DNA of 64,000 nucleotides from Furfurilactobacillus entadae. GTDB lineage: Bacteria > Bacillota > Bacilli > Lactobacillales > Lactobacillaceae. Numbering within the stretch: position 1 is the first letter of the stretch; every line of letters begins with the position of its first letter. The stretch spans positions 1 to 64,000 of the forward strand of contig NZ_BQXN01000003.1 of the NCBI RefSeq assembly GCF_045862745.1. The letters run 5' to 3'. Of this stretch, positions 1 through 8,657 are shown piece by piece. Position numbers and translations under genes: made by a program. The notes under the pieces were generated by a model that was given only the letters and a program-made list of their open reading frames with translations, had not been told where the DNA came from and made no database searches.

Positions 1-279
1 CAAACAAATGCATATCCGGCAAAGTATGTCTCGACGAGCGACTTGTTTAGACAATGCAGCATGTGAGACTGTCTTTGATAAATTAAAAGTTGAAATCGGT
101 AGTTTACAGCAATACGCAAATGCCTCAGAGCTAACCAAAGCAATCGATTCCTGGATTAATTATTACAATCAAAAGCGAATTCAAATAAAATTAGGCGGTC
201 AATCACCACTCGATTTCGAGCGGCAATTAACTGCCTAATTAACAAAACTATTTAGTTCCAACTTTTTGGGTAAACGTCA
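1..279 (+). mobile_element. Right end of an IS3-family (IS150-like) insertion sequence, truncated by the window edge
   Basis: The window opens inside a transposase gene and the element appears to end near 279. The stretch 257-279, read in reverse complement, begins TGACGTTTACCCAAAAAGTT, which resembles the terminal inverted repeats of IS150-group elements (inference from memory of that group). No target-site duplication can be tested because the left end lies outside the window. Confidence 0.6.
2..238 (+). CDS. IS3-family transposase (OrfB), C-terminal fragment
   Basis: This is the last 79 or so residues of an rve-type integrase catalytic domain. The reading frame is open to the left edge, so the real start is outside the window. 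The segment SMSRRATCLDNAACE carries the conserved DNA-A-x-x-E block that ends with the catalytic glutamate of the DDE triad. It is followed by the family-typical YYNQKRIQIKLGGQSP near the C-terminus. The enzyme cuts and joins the ends of its own element. It is probably the intact 3' part of a normal OrfB, but the rest cannot be seen. Confidence 0.85.
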   Translation, partial: KQMHIRQSMSRRATCLDNAACETVFDKLKVEIGSLQQYANASELTKAIDSWINYYNQKRIQIKLGGQSPLDFERQLTA

Positions 280-317
280 TTTAGCTTGGAAATTGTGATC
301 GCTTTTTTAATTTACCA

Positions 318-953
318 TTAACGTTCTTCCATAGCAGAGATCATCACGCCAGCCCGTCGATAATCATCCGGGTTCTGAAATAACTGACTCAATGTAACGG
401 CCAGTGAACGAACGCTGATGGGCCCACCGTCAATTACCTGTGAGCTTGGTTCAATGATTGCCTTTTGAACACTGTCATCGTATTTGAAAAAGTGGCACAG
501 TAACAATGTGTAACTTAAATTGCTTGATTCAATGAGTGAGGCACCGAGTTTTTGGTTTTCAACATAGTTGCGTTCCACTTCCTCACTAAACCCAAACGTT
601 GCCGCCAGATCCAGCATGTCTTGAGTCACTTCTGGTCGTGCAATTTGGAACTGTGTTGACCAGTATAACCGGCCAACACCGGCTTCATTCATTGCTTCGA
701 TCAATGGAACCGCATATTTTTCAACTTCAAACGGTCCAAGCGTTGAGAAAACAATATCAATTCCAGCTAGCGCTGAAACAAGGTCCTCAACCTTTGTGGC
801 ATCACCATAAAAGACGTTTGCTGCTGTGACTGGTTTAGCGTCAGCATGCTTCCGACCAAATAGCGTAACGTTGACCTCTGGGAGTGGTGCCAGTTCACGA
901 TAGACTTCCTGGCCAAGTTTCCCGAAGCCGCCCAAAATAAGAATGTTCATCAT
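318..953 (-). CDS. NAD(P)-binding Rossmann-fold protein (NmrA / atypical SDR type)
   Basis: This 211-residue protein opens with MNILILGGFGKLGQ, a glycine-rich dinucleotide-binding loop directly after beta strand 1. It continues with an Asp-containing segment (GDATKVEDL) and IDIVFSTLGP, a pattern typical of atypical short-chain dehydrogenases and NmrA-like redox sensors. The classical YxxxK catalytic pair is not evident, so it may bind NAD(P)H without being an ordinary dehydrogenase. Two adjacent ATGs (953 and 950) follow an AGCAGG site, so either could be used. A TATAAT box lies at 993-998 on the minus strand. The substrate is unknown. Confidence 0.75.
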   Translation of the reverse strand: MMNILILGGFGKLGQEVYRELAPLPEVNVTLFGRKHADAKPVTAANVFYGDATKVEDLVSALAGIDIVFSTLGPFEVEKYAVPLIEAMNEAGVGRLYWSTQFQIARPEVTQDMLDLAATFGFSEEVERNYVENQKLGASLIESSNLSYTLLLCHFFKYDDSVQKAIIEPSSQVIDGGPISVRSLAVTLSQLFQNPDDYRRAGVMISAMEER

Positions 954-992
954 TCAACCTGCTTTCAAAGATAAAAGTTATTTTACCTCCAT

Positions 993-998
993 ATTATA
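993..998 (-). promoter_or_regulatory. Candidate -10 box for the NAD(P)-binding protein gene
   Basis: A perfect TATAAT on the minus strand lies about 40 bases upstream of the start codon. No good -35 hexamer sits 16-18 bases further up. Confidence 0.4.
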
Positions 999-1048
999 CC
1001 CCGTTAATTAAATAAATCGGTCATTATCAAGCATTAACTTCAAATCTA

Positions 1049-1124
1049 TGTTAGAATAGTTTCTGTCCCAAACTTATCCGTTTGGGATCATTCCAGGCGA
1101 TCACTTTTGTGGTCGCTTTTTTTT
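1049..1124 (+). ncRNA. Candidate short intergenic RNA: extended -10, hairpin, then intrinsic terminator
   Basis: An extended -10 (TG-T-TAGAAT, 1049-1057) is followed by a perfect hairpin (TCCCAAAC / GTTTGGGA, 1066-1087) and a strong terminator (GCGATCAC-TTTT-GTGGTCGC plus eight T, 1097-1124). No ORF lies between them, so a transcript of about 60 nt is predicted. No gene reads plus-strand into this terminator, except perhaps the insertion sequence far to the left. Family unknown. Confidence 0.35.
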
Positions 1125-1141
1125 GCAGTTTTTTCTAAATC

Positions 1142-1182
1142 AAAAGGCTGGCACTATCCTCTCCGGAAAGTGTCAGCCTTTT
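1142..1182 (-). terminator. Intrinsic terminator of the TDT transporter gene
   Basis: An inverted repeat with arms AAAAGGCTGGCACT and AGTGTCAGCCTTTT lies just after the stop codon on the minus strand. The minus-strand copy ends in a T-rich run. Confidence 0.8.
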
Positions 1183-1185
1183 AGT

Positions 1186-2157
1186 TTATTCGTTTACAGA
1201 ACGTTTTTGTGTCATGACCGTTTTCACGTTTCCAACGAGGAAACGCAAGTAGTGGCCCAGAACAAACATGACCATGATAAACGCAACGCCTAATTCAACG
1301 TTTGCTGCAATGTTCCACCATTGCCCCGTTACACCTAGCCGCTTTAACAGCGTTAGGAATCCGGTTGCTGAAATCACCAGTGGGAACGTTAATGCGGCAA
1401 AACTCGGGTAAAACCGAATCAACGAATGCTGCCCAATTACATATAAGCGCACCATAAACCCAACTGTAATAACATACAACGCTTGCGCAAATAATGCCAA
1501 GCCAACCGCAACGGCAACGTTTAATGTGGGTGTCATGTTCAAGTACCCCGTCAAACATAACGATGCCGGTGCCGCAATAATCATCAGGTACGGAAGCGCA
1601 TTTTCAGCCAGTCGCCGGTGCCAAAATAGGCGCCACATCACAATTGGAAACACAATTGCATACAACCCGAGCGCAAGCACTAAGAACAGGCGGCCAGTCG
1701 CTGGTGAAAATGGTGTCGCCGTCACTGGAATCACACCAATCCCCACAAACATCACAAACCAACTTGGGTAAATATCCGTTGCGCTAATTCGGTGTGCCAT
1801 AAAGTGGACATAACAAAATGCAATCATCAAGATCACGTGTGTGATCAAAGCGAGCCACCACAGACTTAAACCAACTGTTGACCAACCCCAACGGGCCCAA
1901 AAGACCGCAATGATCATCAGCGCCATGGTAAACGTTGGCAACGTCCCCGCGGTAAATGGATTCATTAATTCATCCTGCACTGACGTAAACGTCAGGATGA
2001 CCTTCATTAAGACAATCATCATTAAGAGCATCCCGATGATTCCAACCACGTTACCAACGACCACTGCCCCAAGATTGACCAGCAGATTACCTAACGACAC
2101 GAGTCCTAAGATCAGGCCACACATTGCCATTGGGATATTTTTTAACAGTGTTAACAT
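1186..2157 (-). CDS. TDT-family transporter (tellurite-resistance / dicarboxylate TehA-like)
   Basis: This 323-residue integral membrane protein has about ten hydrophobic segments. It starts MLTLLKNIPMAMCGLILG, the N-terminal pattern of the TDT (SLAC1/TehA) anion-channel family. Known relatives move malate, sulfite or similar anions, and some confer tellurite resistance. Nothing here identifies the substrate. A GGGGGA ribosome site lies 8 bases before the ATG. The gene is divergent from a LysR-type regulator at 2272, a common arrangement in which the regulator controls the transporter. Confidence 0.8.
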   Translation of the reverse strand: MLTLLKNIPMAMCGLILGLVSLGNLLVNLGAVVVGNVVGIIGMLLMMIVLMKVILTFTSVQDELMNPFTAGTLPTFTMALMIIAVFWARWGWSTVGLSLWWLALITHVILMIAFCYVHFMAHRISATDIYPSWFVMFVGIGVIPVTATPFSPATGRLFLVLALGLYAIVFPIVMWRLFWHRRLAENALPYLMIIAAPASLCLTGYLNMTPTLNVAVAVGLALFAQALYVITVGFMVRLYVIGQHSLIRFYPSFAALTFPLVISATGFLTLLKRLGVTGQWWNIAANVELGVAFIMVMFVLGHYLRFLVGNVKTVMTQKRSVNE

Positions 2158-2220
2158 TCGTCTTGTCCCCCATTGTTTTTACTAAACCTAGCTTACCGAA
2201 TTTTCTAGGATAAATAAAAT

Positions 2221-2242
2221 CAATCATTTTTATTGTTATAAT
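2221..2242 (+). promoter_or_regulatory. Promoter of the LysR gene, with a possible LysR operator
   Basis: An extended -10 (TG-T-TATAAT, 2234-2242) precedes the LysR gene. Overlapping it is a short dyad, CAAT-N7-ATTG, which could be the T-N11-A type box bound by LysR regulators in divergent promoters. The operator is an inference from position. Confidence 0.45.
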
Positions 2243-2271
2243 AGAAATATTCAATCTAAAAAGGAGGTCAC

Positions 2272-3111
2272 ATGATGAATCCGTACCTCACCACGTTTAT
2301 CTACGTTTATGAAACACGCAGCTTTTCTTTAGCCGCAAAAGAACTCTTTATCACCCAGCCCACCGTTTCGGCTCAAATTGGTCAGTTGGAAAAACGGGTC
2401 GGGCAATCCCTGTTCACGCGCAAACGCCGGCAAGCCATCGTACCCACTCCGGCAGGCGATCTGTTATATAAGCAGGCCCTTCATCTCCGCGAGGTATGGC
2501 AGGAAACAGAACAGCTCCTCGCCCAGGTCAATCAAAAACAACGTCAAATCATCCAGTTGGGTTTCTCCCAGACGCTGGCCCAAACGGTGGCCCCCACGTT
2601 TTTGATTCAGGCGCGTCATCAACTCCCCCAGTTTGATTGGCACATTACCGTCGCCAATTCTGATTACATCGCCGACCAACTAACAAAGCAGCAATTAACC
2701 ATTGGCCTGATCGAAAAACCTGTTCTCACCGACCCCGCCGTCATGACCCGTCAACGGCTCGCTCATGACCAGCTCGTTCGCATTGGGACGCCAACCGGCC
2801 TGTGGTTCCAACGGGAACAAGGGTCCGGCATTGCGCACTACACGGATCAGTTTTTTCAAGAATACGATCTTCATCCCGATCAAACGATGATCATCAATCG
2901 AAACGATTTAATTATGAATCTAGTCCAACAGGGTGCCGGTGAAACCATCGTTTCAAAAAGCATTCTGCCATCTGAAGTCCCTTTCACCCCGCTTAACGCA
3001 CACTTCAACCGGGACCTTTACGTCCTGACCACTAAGCAATTAGACGCTGCGGCCGTTACCCCCATCGTGACGTTACTCAGGACCCTCATGGCAACGCTAT
3101 ATTCAGACTAA
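2272..3111 (+). CDS. LysR-family transcriptional regulator
   Basis: This is a 279-residue protein. Residues 5-62 form the winged helix-turn-helix of LysR regulators, including SLAAKELFITQPTVSAQI and the LFTRKRR turn. The remainder is a periplasmic-binding-like effector domain, somewhat shorter than the usual 290-300 residues. The effector is unknown. It sits head to head with the TDT transporter (start 2157), its most likely target. AGGAGG at 2262-2267 is spaced 4 bases from the first ATG and 7 from the second at 2275, so 2275 may be the true start. Confidence 0.9.
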   Translation: MMNPYLTTFIYVYETRSFSLAAKELFITQPTVSAQIGQLEKRVGQSLFTRKRRQAIVPTPAGDLLYKQALHLREVWQETEQLLAQVNQKQRQIIQLGFSQTLAQTVAPTFLIQARHQLPQFDWHITVANSDYIADQLTKQQLTIGLIEKPVLTDPAVMTRQRLAHDQLVRIGTPTGLWFQREQGSGIAHYTDQFFQEYDLHPDQTMIINRNDLIMNLVQQGAGETIVSKSILPSEVPFTPLNAHFNRDLYVLTTKQLDAAAVTPIVTLLRTLMATLYSD

Positions 3112-3156
3112 AACAAAACCACCAATCGCTAATGTCAGCGCTTGGTGGTTTTGTTT
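3111..3156. terminator. Bidirectional terminator between the LysR gene and apt
   Basis: Long arms AAACAAAACCACCAA and TTGGTGGTTTTGTTT, with A-rich and T-rich flanks, serve the two convergent genes. Confidence 0.85.
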
Positions 3157-3163
3157 TAGTTAA

Positions 3164-3682
3164 TTAATAGTCCATCAAAACTAAGGTATCGTAGTCCTTT
3201 AACTTTTCACGGCCATTCAGGTCCTTCAACTGCAAGAGGAAGGCACAGCCAACGACGATGCCTCCCAACTGCTCAACCAACTTGATGGTGGCCTCAATGG
3301 TCCCACCAGTAGCTAAGATATCATCCGTAACCAACACGCGCTGGCCGGGTTTGATGGCGTCTTCGTGCATGTACAATGACGCGGTGCCATATTCAAGGTC
3401 ATAATCGGCCTTAATGGTCTTCCGTGGTAACTTCCCCTTTTTCCGGGCTGGTGCAAACCCAATGCCCAGTTCATAGGCGACGGGACAACCAACGATAAAC
3501 CCACGTGATTCAGGGCCGACGATCATGTCGACCTGCTTATCACGGGCGTAGCTAACAATGGTATCTGTTGCCTGATGATACGCCTCACCGTCACCCATCA
3601 ATGGTGAAATATCACGAAACATGATGCCCTTTTCAGGGTAATCAGGTACCGTTGCAATGTAGTTCGTTAAGTCTAATGCCAA
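3164..3682 (-). CDS. apt: Adenine phosphoribosyltransferase
   Basis: This enzyme makes AMP from adenine and PRPP in purine salvage. The PRPP-binding signature is visible as VLVTDDILATGGT, along with the family N-terminus DYPEKGIMFRDISPL. I place the start at TTG 3682, giving 172 residues beginning MALDLTNY, the usual Apt length. The upstream TTG at 3691 would touch the GGAG ribosome site directly, whereas 3682 is spaced about 9 bases from it. It lies 15 bases downstream of recJ and is probably cotranscribed, as in many Firmicutes. Confidence 0.93.
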   Translation of the reverse strand: MALDLTNYIATVPDYPEKGIMFRDISPLMGDGEAYHQATDTIVSYARDKQVDMIVGPESRGFIVGCPVAYELGIGFAPARKKGKLPRKTIKADYDLEYGTASLYMHEDAIKPGQRVLVTDDILATGGTIEATIKLVEQLGGIVVGCAFLLQLKDLNGREKLKDYDTLVLMDY

Positions 3683-3697
3683 TTTAGCCAACTCCTT

Positions 3698-6028
3698 TTA
3701 AGCCTGGTTCATGGCTCCCGTCAACCAAGCTGTCAGTTGGGGACCCTTTGAATAGAGTAATTTTTCTTCTGTATCGATCCGCGCCAGTCGTTCTTTGTAC
3801 GCAGTTGCCGTAGCCAGTTCAACGTGTTCTGGTGCTTGCACGCCGTTCATGACGCCAGCATCTATTTTAACAAATCCCACTTCAAAAAACAGCTGAATCA
3901 TGAAAATCAGTTTATCGTGGTCAATTTGTAAATATTTAGCAAGGGCATCCATTTGGTGAGCCACATCAACATCGTGGTGAGTTGCAATAAATTTAAACAG
4001 CTTTCCGTACTCAGCCCGACTTGGCATCCCACTCAAATACGCAGATTCACGCTCGTAAAAGTAAACCGTCACTTTATCAGCGCTCATTGCCGTCAGGGTG
4101 TCCGTTAACGTTGCTAGGTCATCTGGACAATCAACAAGGACTAAGTGCGTCGTGTGGGTCGGTACCGTGTCACGCCCGACACACACGGCCGTGGCGCCGT
4201 CCTCCAAGTAATCAGCCAGTTGCGTCGCCAATTTTTCGTGGAAGAAGAGGTAGGTTCCTGGCTGTGAAAATAGTGATTTCATCAGGTTTGTCGTTCTGGC
4301 ATCGATAATGGCCATCCCGTTCACCTGAAGATCCTTCACCATTAATTGATACGTCGTCTTCCCCTGCCATTCATTGGCTGATAATGTGCCAACCGTGGTC
4401 ACCTGATCAGCGCCCGCGGTCACTTGGTCAAACGAGGCACCATGACCAAAGGCAATGGCCGGCACCTGATGGCCAGCCTCATCCTTCATGGTGAACTTTA
4501 AGTGCGTCTTTGTGGCACCCATCGTTTTAACGTTTGTAACCGTTTGGGGCGCCACCTTGAACACTGGCTGAGGATTATCCGTCCCAAACGGCCCCAGTTG
4601 GTGGATCGTTTGGTAGTTTGTGGCGTTGATTTCTGGTAGATCGATCACACCAGCAACCGGCAAACTTGGTTTGGTGGTCAGATCAACATCCTGTTCATCA
4701 CACGCTGCTTCCAATGCATCCGCAAGTGCCGGCAATTCAGCAATCGGACTGGTTAGTCCACAGGCCATCGCATGACCCCCAAACGCAATCATGCGCTCTC
4801 TGATTGGGTTGATTGCCGCAAAGAGGTCATATCCCTCGATGCTTCGGCCAGAGCCCTTTAACGTTTGTTTTTCAGGATTTTCTGTCATCACTAACGTTGG
4901 TTTATGGGTTGCTTCAACAATCTTGCTGGCAACAATCCCCAAAACCCCTTCGTGCCAACCCTCACCATGAATGATCAACGTCTTCCGGGCCTGGTTTTCT
5001 GGTGTCTGGGCTTGCGCCAACGCTGTTTCGCTAATCTGTTTCACAAGTTGCTGGCGGTCTTCATTTTGTCCGTTAATCATCTTAGCAAGTGACTTCGCTT
5101 GTTCTTCGTCAAACGTCGTCAAAAGGTCAACGGCTGGATTGGCGTCACCCAGCCGACCAAGCGCGTTTAACCGCGGCGCAATGCCAAAACCAACGTGTTC
5201 TTCATTAATTTCAGTTGCGTTGATCCCTGCTTCCGCCATTAATGCAACAAGGCCGGGCCGTTGCGAATTTGAAATGACTTGAAGACCAAATTTCACTAAG
5301 GCATGGTTTTCATCAGTCAATGGCACCAGGTCAGCAATTTCACCGATCGCAACCAGATCTAATTCATCACTCAACTCTTCAGCCGTCGCGTCTAACAAAC
5401 ACTGGGCCACCTTAAATGCGACCCCCACGCCGGATAATCCGCCAAACGGGTAGTTTCCTTCTGGGTGCCGCGGATGAATAATTGCATAGGCATTCGGGAG
5501 CTCATCTGGAAGCTCATGGTGATCAGTAACCACCACGTCCACGCCACGCTCACCAGCCGCTTCGATGGCTTCGTTACCGGCAACCCCGTTATCAACGGTA
5601 ACAAACAAGGCCGTTCCCTCGTCAATGAGTTTGTTAAAGGCGGCCACATTAGGGCCATACCCGTCGGAAAACCGGTTAGGGATGTAGTAATTTGCATCCG
5701 CCCCCAGCTGAAGTAACGTTTCGTACATCAAGGATGTGCTCGTTAACCCATCTGCATCATAATCGCCGTACACCGTAATCTTTTCACCAGCTTCAATGGC
5801 CGCCTGGATCCGGGCCACCCCGAGATCCATATCAGCCATTAGCTTCGGATCATGAAGATCATCAATTGTCGGGGTTAACCACCCCTTGGCTGCTGATTCA
5901 TCTGTCAGGCCCCGGCTTACCAATAAGCGCGCTAAAAACGGTGACACTGATAATGACGACACCAATTGTTCAACCTGCTGTTCCTCTGGTGTCGGGGCAA
6001 CTTGCCACTTAAACTTCGACTCTAACAC
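3698..6028 (-). CDS. recJ: Single-stranded-DNA-specific exonuclease RecJ
   Basis: This 776-residue 5'-3' ssDNA exonuclease acts in recombinational and mismatch repair. The DHH-family motifs are clear: DYDADGLTST near residue 88, then VVTDHHELP. A DHHA1/OB region follows, then a Firmicutes-type C-terminal RecJ extension. The start is GTG, supported by GGGAGG about 8 bases upstream. It is upstream of apt in the same direction. Length matches long Gram-positive RecJ proteins. Confidence 0.95.
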   Translation of the reverse strand: MLESKFKWQVAPTPEEQQVEQLVSSLSVSPFLARLLVSRGLTDESAAKGWLTPTIDDLHDPKLMADMDLGVARIQAAIEAGEKITVYGDYDADGLTSTSLMYETLLQLGADANYYIPNRFSDGYGPNVAAFNKLIDEGTALFVTVDNGVAGNEAIEAAGERGVDVVVTDHHELPDELPNAYAIIHPRHPEGNYPFGGLSGVGVAFKVAQCLLDATAEELSDELDLVAIGEIADLVPLTDENHALVKFGLQVISNSQRPGLVALMAEAGINATEINEEHVGFGIAPRLNALGRLGDANPAVDLLTTFDEEQAKSLAKMINGQNEDRQQLVKQISETALAQAQTPENQARKTLIIHGEGWHEGVLGIVASKIVEATHKPTLVMTENPEKQTLKGSGRSIEGYDLFAAINPIRERMIAFGGHAMACGLTSPIAELPALADALEAACDEQDVDLTTKPSLPVAGVIDLPEINATNYQTIHQLGPFGTDNPQPVFKVAPQTVTNVKTMGATKTHLKFTMKDEAGHQVPAIAFGHGASFDQVTAGADQVTTVGTLSANEWQGKTTYQLMVKDLQVNGMAIIDARTTNLMKSLFSQPGTYLFFHEKLATQLADYLEDGATAVCVGRDTVPTHTTHLVLVDCPDDLATLTDTLTAMSADKVTVYFYERESAYLSGMPSRAEYGKLFKFIATHHDVDVAHQMDALAKYLQIDHDKLIFMIQLFFEVGFVKIDAGVMNGVQAPEHVELATATAYKERLARIDTEEKLLYSKGPQLTAWLTGAMNQA

Positions 6029-6094
6029 GTCATTGTCCTCCCCTTACGTTTCCCACTTTTCAGTCATTCACCACGAGGGAATGACCGGCAATCA

Positions 6095-6131
6095 ATAAAC
6101 CAGGCCAACACGATGTGCCAGCCTGGTTTAT
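6095..6131 (-). terminator. Likely terminator of the rnz-SDR-lapA group
   Basis: A hairpin with arms ATAAACCAGGC and GCCTGGTTTAT lies 16 bases after the LapA stop. The T tract on the minus strand is weak. Confidence 0.6.
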
Positions 6132-6147
6132 GCGTTAGTGGTCACTC

Positions 6148-6549
6148 TTATCCTTGTGAGCTTGTTTGTGCTGACGTTGCAGCACTAACAGTGCCCAACT
6201 GTTGTTGCAGTTGTTCAATCGTTTGATCACGTTCACTAACCAACCGATTTAACTGGTTATTTTTTGTGGTCAATTCTTTATTTTGGGCGGTTAACTGCTC
6301 ATTTTCTCTTGCCAATGTGGCATCCGCCCTTTTATCGGCCGAATTATTCCCTGTTGAGACAAGCAGTGCAATGACAACCCCAATCAAAATCGCAACCACT
6401 AAAATTAAAATCATGGGCCATTTAACCGTGGCGACGCCGAAATGAATTGGCACACTATCACTGTTTAATAGCGCAAAGCCTGCAACAATTAAAATCAGGA
6501 CCAGGACCAACACTAAACGCCACTGGTTCTTATTCTTCATGTTTTTCAT
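6148..6549 (-). CDS. LapA-domain membrane protein
   Basis: This is a 133-residue protein with two hydrophobic helices (about residues 10-28 and 44-66) flanking the signature ALLNSDSVPIHF. That layout defines the LapA (DUF1049) family of small inner-membrane proteins. The C-terminal third (residues 75-118, rich in E, Q, K, L, N) is a predicted coiled coil facing the cytoplasm. In Gram-negatives LapA assists lipopolysaccharide export proteases. Its role in Gram-positives is not established. The start overlaps the stop of the SDR gene (TAATG), so the two are translationally coupled. Confidence 0.8.
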   Translation of the reverse strand: MKNMKNKNQWRLVLVLVLILIVAGFALLNSDSVPIHFGVATVKWPMILILVVAILIGVVIALLVSTGNNSADKRADATLARENEQLTAQNKELTTKNNQLNRLVSERDQTIEQLQQQLGTVSAATSAQTSSQG

Positions 6550-7433
6550 TAGTCCGCCTCCGGTGTTGTGGTTGAATCCGTGGCACTCAGTTGATGGCGA
6601 CGCGGCCAGTGGTGCCGTTCTTTGAACAGCTGGTTAATGACAAAGTCACCAGCATCCGGCCAAACACGGTATGCCATTGCTGCGGCTGTAAAGTACCGTG
6701 GGACCGTTACTTCACGAACGTGATACCCAATCGTTTCAACTAACCGACTAGCAACCAACTGTGGGGTCACCGTAAACCGTGCAACCCGGGATAGATACGT
6801 GCCATTTTGGTCCGCCACATTAAAGAAGTTTGTGGCGACAGGCCCCGGATTAACGGTTGTTACCTGCACACCAAACGGCCGCAGTTCTTGCCGCAGGACA
6901 TTACTGTACCCAACAACCGCTGCCTTCGTTGCTGTATACACGGCGGACTTCGGTGTTGGAACAAGTGCAGCTACAGAAGCAACGTTAATGATGGCACCAT
7001 AGCGTTTATCAAGCATCTCAGAAGCTAACCGCCGGGTAATGTAAATCAGGCCAAGCACGTTGACCCGAAAGAGTTGTTCGGTCGTGGCCGTTGATGTCGT
7101 CAACGCAGACTCCATATCGCCAAAACCGGCAGCGTTAATGACAACGTCAACGGAACCGATTTTATGACTTACGGTCGTCAGCATTTCATCAACCGCATCA
7201 ACATCACCGATGTCCACCGGCATTGCAAACGCTGGCCGCCCAGAATACAGCATGCATTGCTGGGCCATCTGGTTCAACTTTTTCGCGTTGCGGGCCACTA
7301 AGACCACAATCGCCCCACGCCGAGCAACCTCAAAGGCCGTTGCCTGCCCAATGCCAGACGATGCGCCTGTAATGAGGACGATCCGATTTTTCAGATTCCG
7401 TAATGCTTTTAACCGACTTGCAAGGTTCATCAT
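6549..7433 (-). CDS. Short-chain dehydrogenase/reductase (SDR) family oxidoreductase
   Basis: This is a classical SDR of 294 residues: cofactor loop TGASSGIG, NAG-type motif (INAAGFG), catalytic Ser in NVASVAAL and the active-site YTATK pair. The substrate is not known. I start it at ATG 7433 because a GAGGTGAA site sits 5-8 bases upstream. The longer frame to 7478 has no ribosome site. It lies about 50 bases after rnz and overlaps the LapA gene. The C-terminal 40 residues extend past the SDR core and are basic and rich in W/H. Confidence 0.87.
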   Translation of the reverse strand: MMNLASRLKALRNLKNRIVLITGASSGIGQATAFEVARRGAIVVLVARNAKKLNQMAQQCMLYSGRPAFAMPVDIGDVDAVDEMLTTVSHKIGSVDVVINAAGFGDMESALTTSTATTEQLFRVNVLGLIYITRRLASEMLDKRYGAIINVASVAALVPTPKSAVYTATKAAVVGYSNVLRQELRPFGVQVTTVNPGPVATNFFNVADQNGTYLSRVARFTVTPQLVASRLVETIGYHVREVTVPRYFTAAAMAYRVWPDAGDFVINQLFKERHHWPRRHQLSATDSTTTPEAD

Positions 7434-7481
7434 AACGTTCACCTCAATCTCGCTGATAGACAATTTGATGCCCACCACGAG

Positions 7482-8411
7482 TTATTTTTTAAACGGGACT
7501 TCAACAACGTCAAAATCGCGCATCACCTTCGTGTTGCTAAACGTTTGTTTTGCCTGTCGTTCTAATTCTTTAGCTCCACGTCCATTATAGCGCGCAGAAA
7601 TGTGATTCAGTAATAATTTGCCGGCATGCGCATCCCGAGCCACCTCAGCAGCCTGAGCACTCGTTGAATGGAAGTAATTTCGTGCCAACTTTGCTTCATC
7701 CGCCGCAAACGTGCTTTCGTGGACAAGGACATCCGCATTTTGAGCCAGTTCTGTCGCCCGCCGGGTCTTTCGGGTGTCCCCTAAAATGCTGACGATCCGC
7801 CCCTTTTGTGCTGGGCCAATGAAATCGTGGCCGTCAATGGTCCGCCCATCAGGCAAGGTCACGGTCTTACCAGCCTTTAATTGCCCATACAGGGGGCCAG
7901 AAGGAACTTCTGCTTCCCGTAACTTATCGACAAGTAGTTCACCCTGATGGTCCTTTTCAACAATGCGGTAGCCAAAACACGTGATTTTGTGATCCAACCG
8001 CTTGCAGGAAACGGTAAAGGTGTCATCGTCAAACAACACACCATCACCATTTAGTTCCACAAACCGTAGCGGATAGGTCAACCCAGATTCAGATAACCGT
8101 AAACTGGTTTGAACATATTCCTTGATGCCTTTGGGGCCATAAATGGTCAACGGTTCACCACCACCCTGAAAGGATCGCGAACTTAGTAAGCCAGGGAGCC
8201 CGAAAAGGTGGTCCCCATGCAAATGGGTGATAAAAATCTTTTCGATTTTTCGTGGCTTGATTGTCGTGTTCAAAATCTGGTGTTGCGTTCCTTCACCACA
8301 ATCGAACAGCCAAATGGCGTTTCGTTCATCCAGTAACTTTAATGCCAAACTTGAAACGTTTCGTGCTTTTGCCGGCGAACCAGCGCCAGTCCCTAAAAAT
8401 TCAATTTCCAT
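7482..8411 (-). CDS. rnz: Ribonuclease Z
   Basis: A 309-residue metallo-beta-lactamase-fold endonuclease that trims tRNA 3' ends. The N-terminus MEIEFLGTGAGSP is diagnostic. The metal motif THLHGDH, the GDTRKT segment and the exosite region are all present. The ATG at 8411 gives the family's normal length, whereas the frame runs upstream to 8444 without a ribosome site. The upstream region contains two perfect inverted repeats (see findings). Confidence 0.95.
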   Translation of the reverse strand: MEIEFLGTGAGSPAKARNVSSLALKLLDERNAIWLFDCGEGTQHQILNTTIKPRKIEKIFITHLHGDHLFGLPGLLSSRSFQGGGEPLTIYGPKGIKEYVQTSLRLSESGLTYPLRFVELNGDGVLFDDDTFTVSCKRLDHKITCFGYRIVEKDHQGELLVDKLREAEVPSGPLYGQLKAGKTVTLPDGRTIDGHDFIGPAQKGRIVSILGDTRKTRRATELAQNADVLVHESTFAADEAKLARNYFHSTSAQAAEVARDAHAGKLLLNHISARYNGRGAKELERQAKQTFSNTKVMRDFDVVEVPFKK

Positions 8412-8462
8412 AATTATGCTTAACCTAATTTCTAATATGAACAAAATGTGTTTAAAACAGCG

Positions 8463-8528
8463 CTGTGAGGCTCACAGGCTTGTCGCTTTGCTTAGACGAT
8501 CATCATCGACCGATCTCAAACTTCGGTC
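8463..8528. repeat. Two perfect inverted repeats upstream of rnz
   Basis: CTGTGAG-G-CTCACAG lies at 8463-8477. GACCGA-N9-TCGGTC lies at 8508-8528, with a third CGACCG copy shortly after. They lie in the divergent space between rnz and the orphan gene at 8658. They could be operators or leader hairpins. Confidence 0.45.
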
Positions 8529-8657
8529 AACACCGACCGTAACGTTTCGATGCGTCCGCCATTAATTTTACTTAATTTACCGGTAAAAAACAATCATTGC
8601 CGGTTCATGGTATGCTAAGAAGATCAATTAATTATGCCAATGGAGACGCTAATAACC

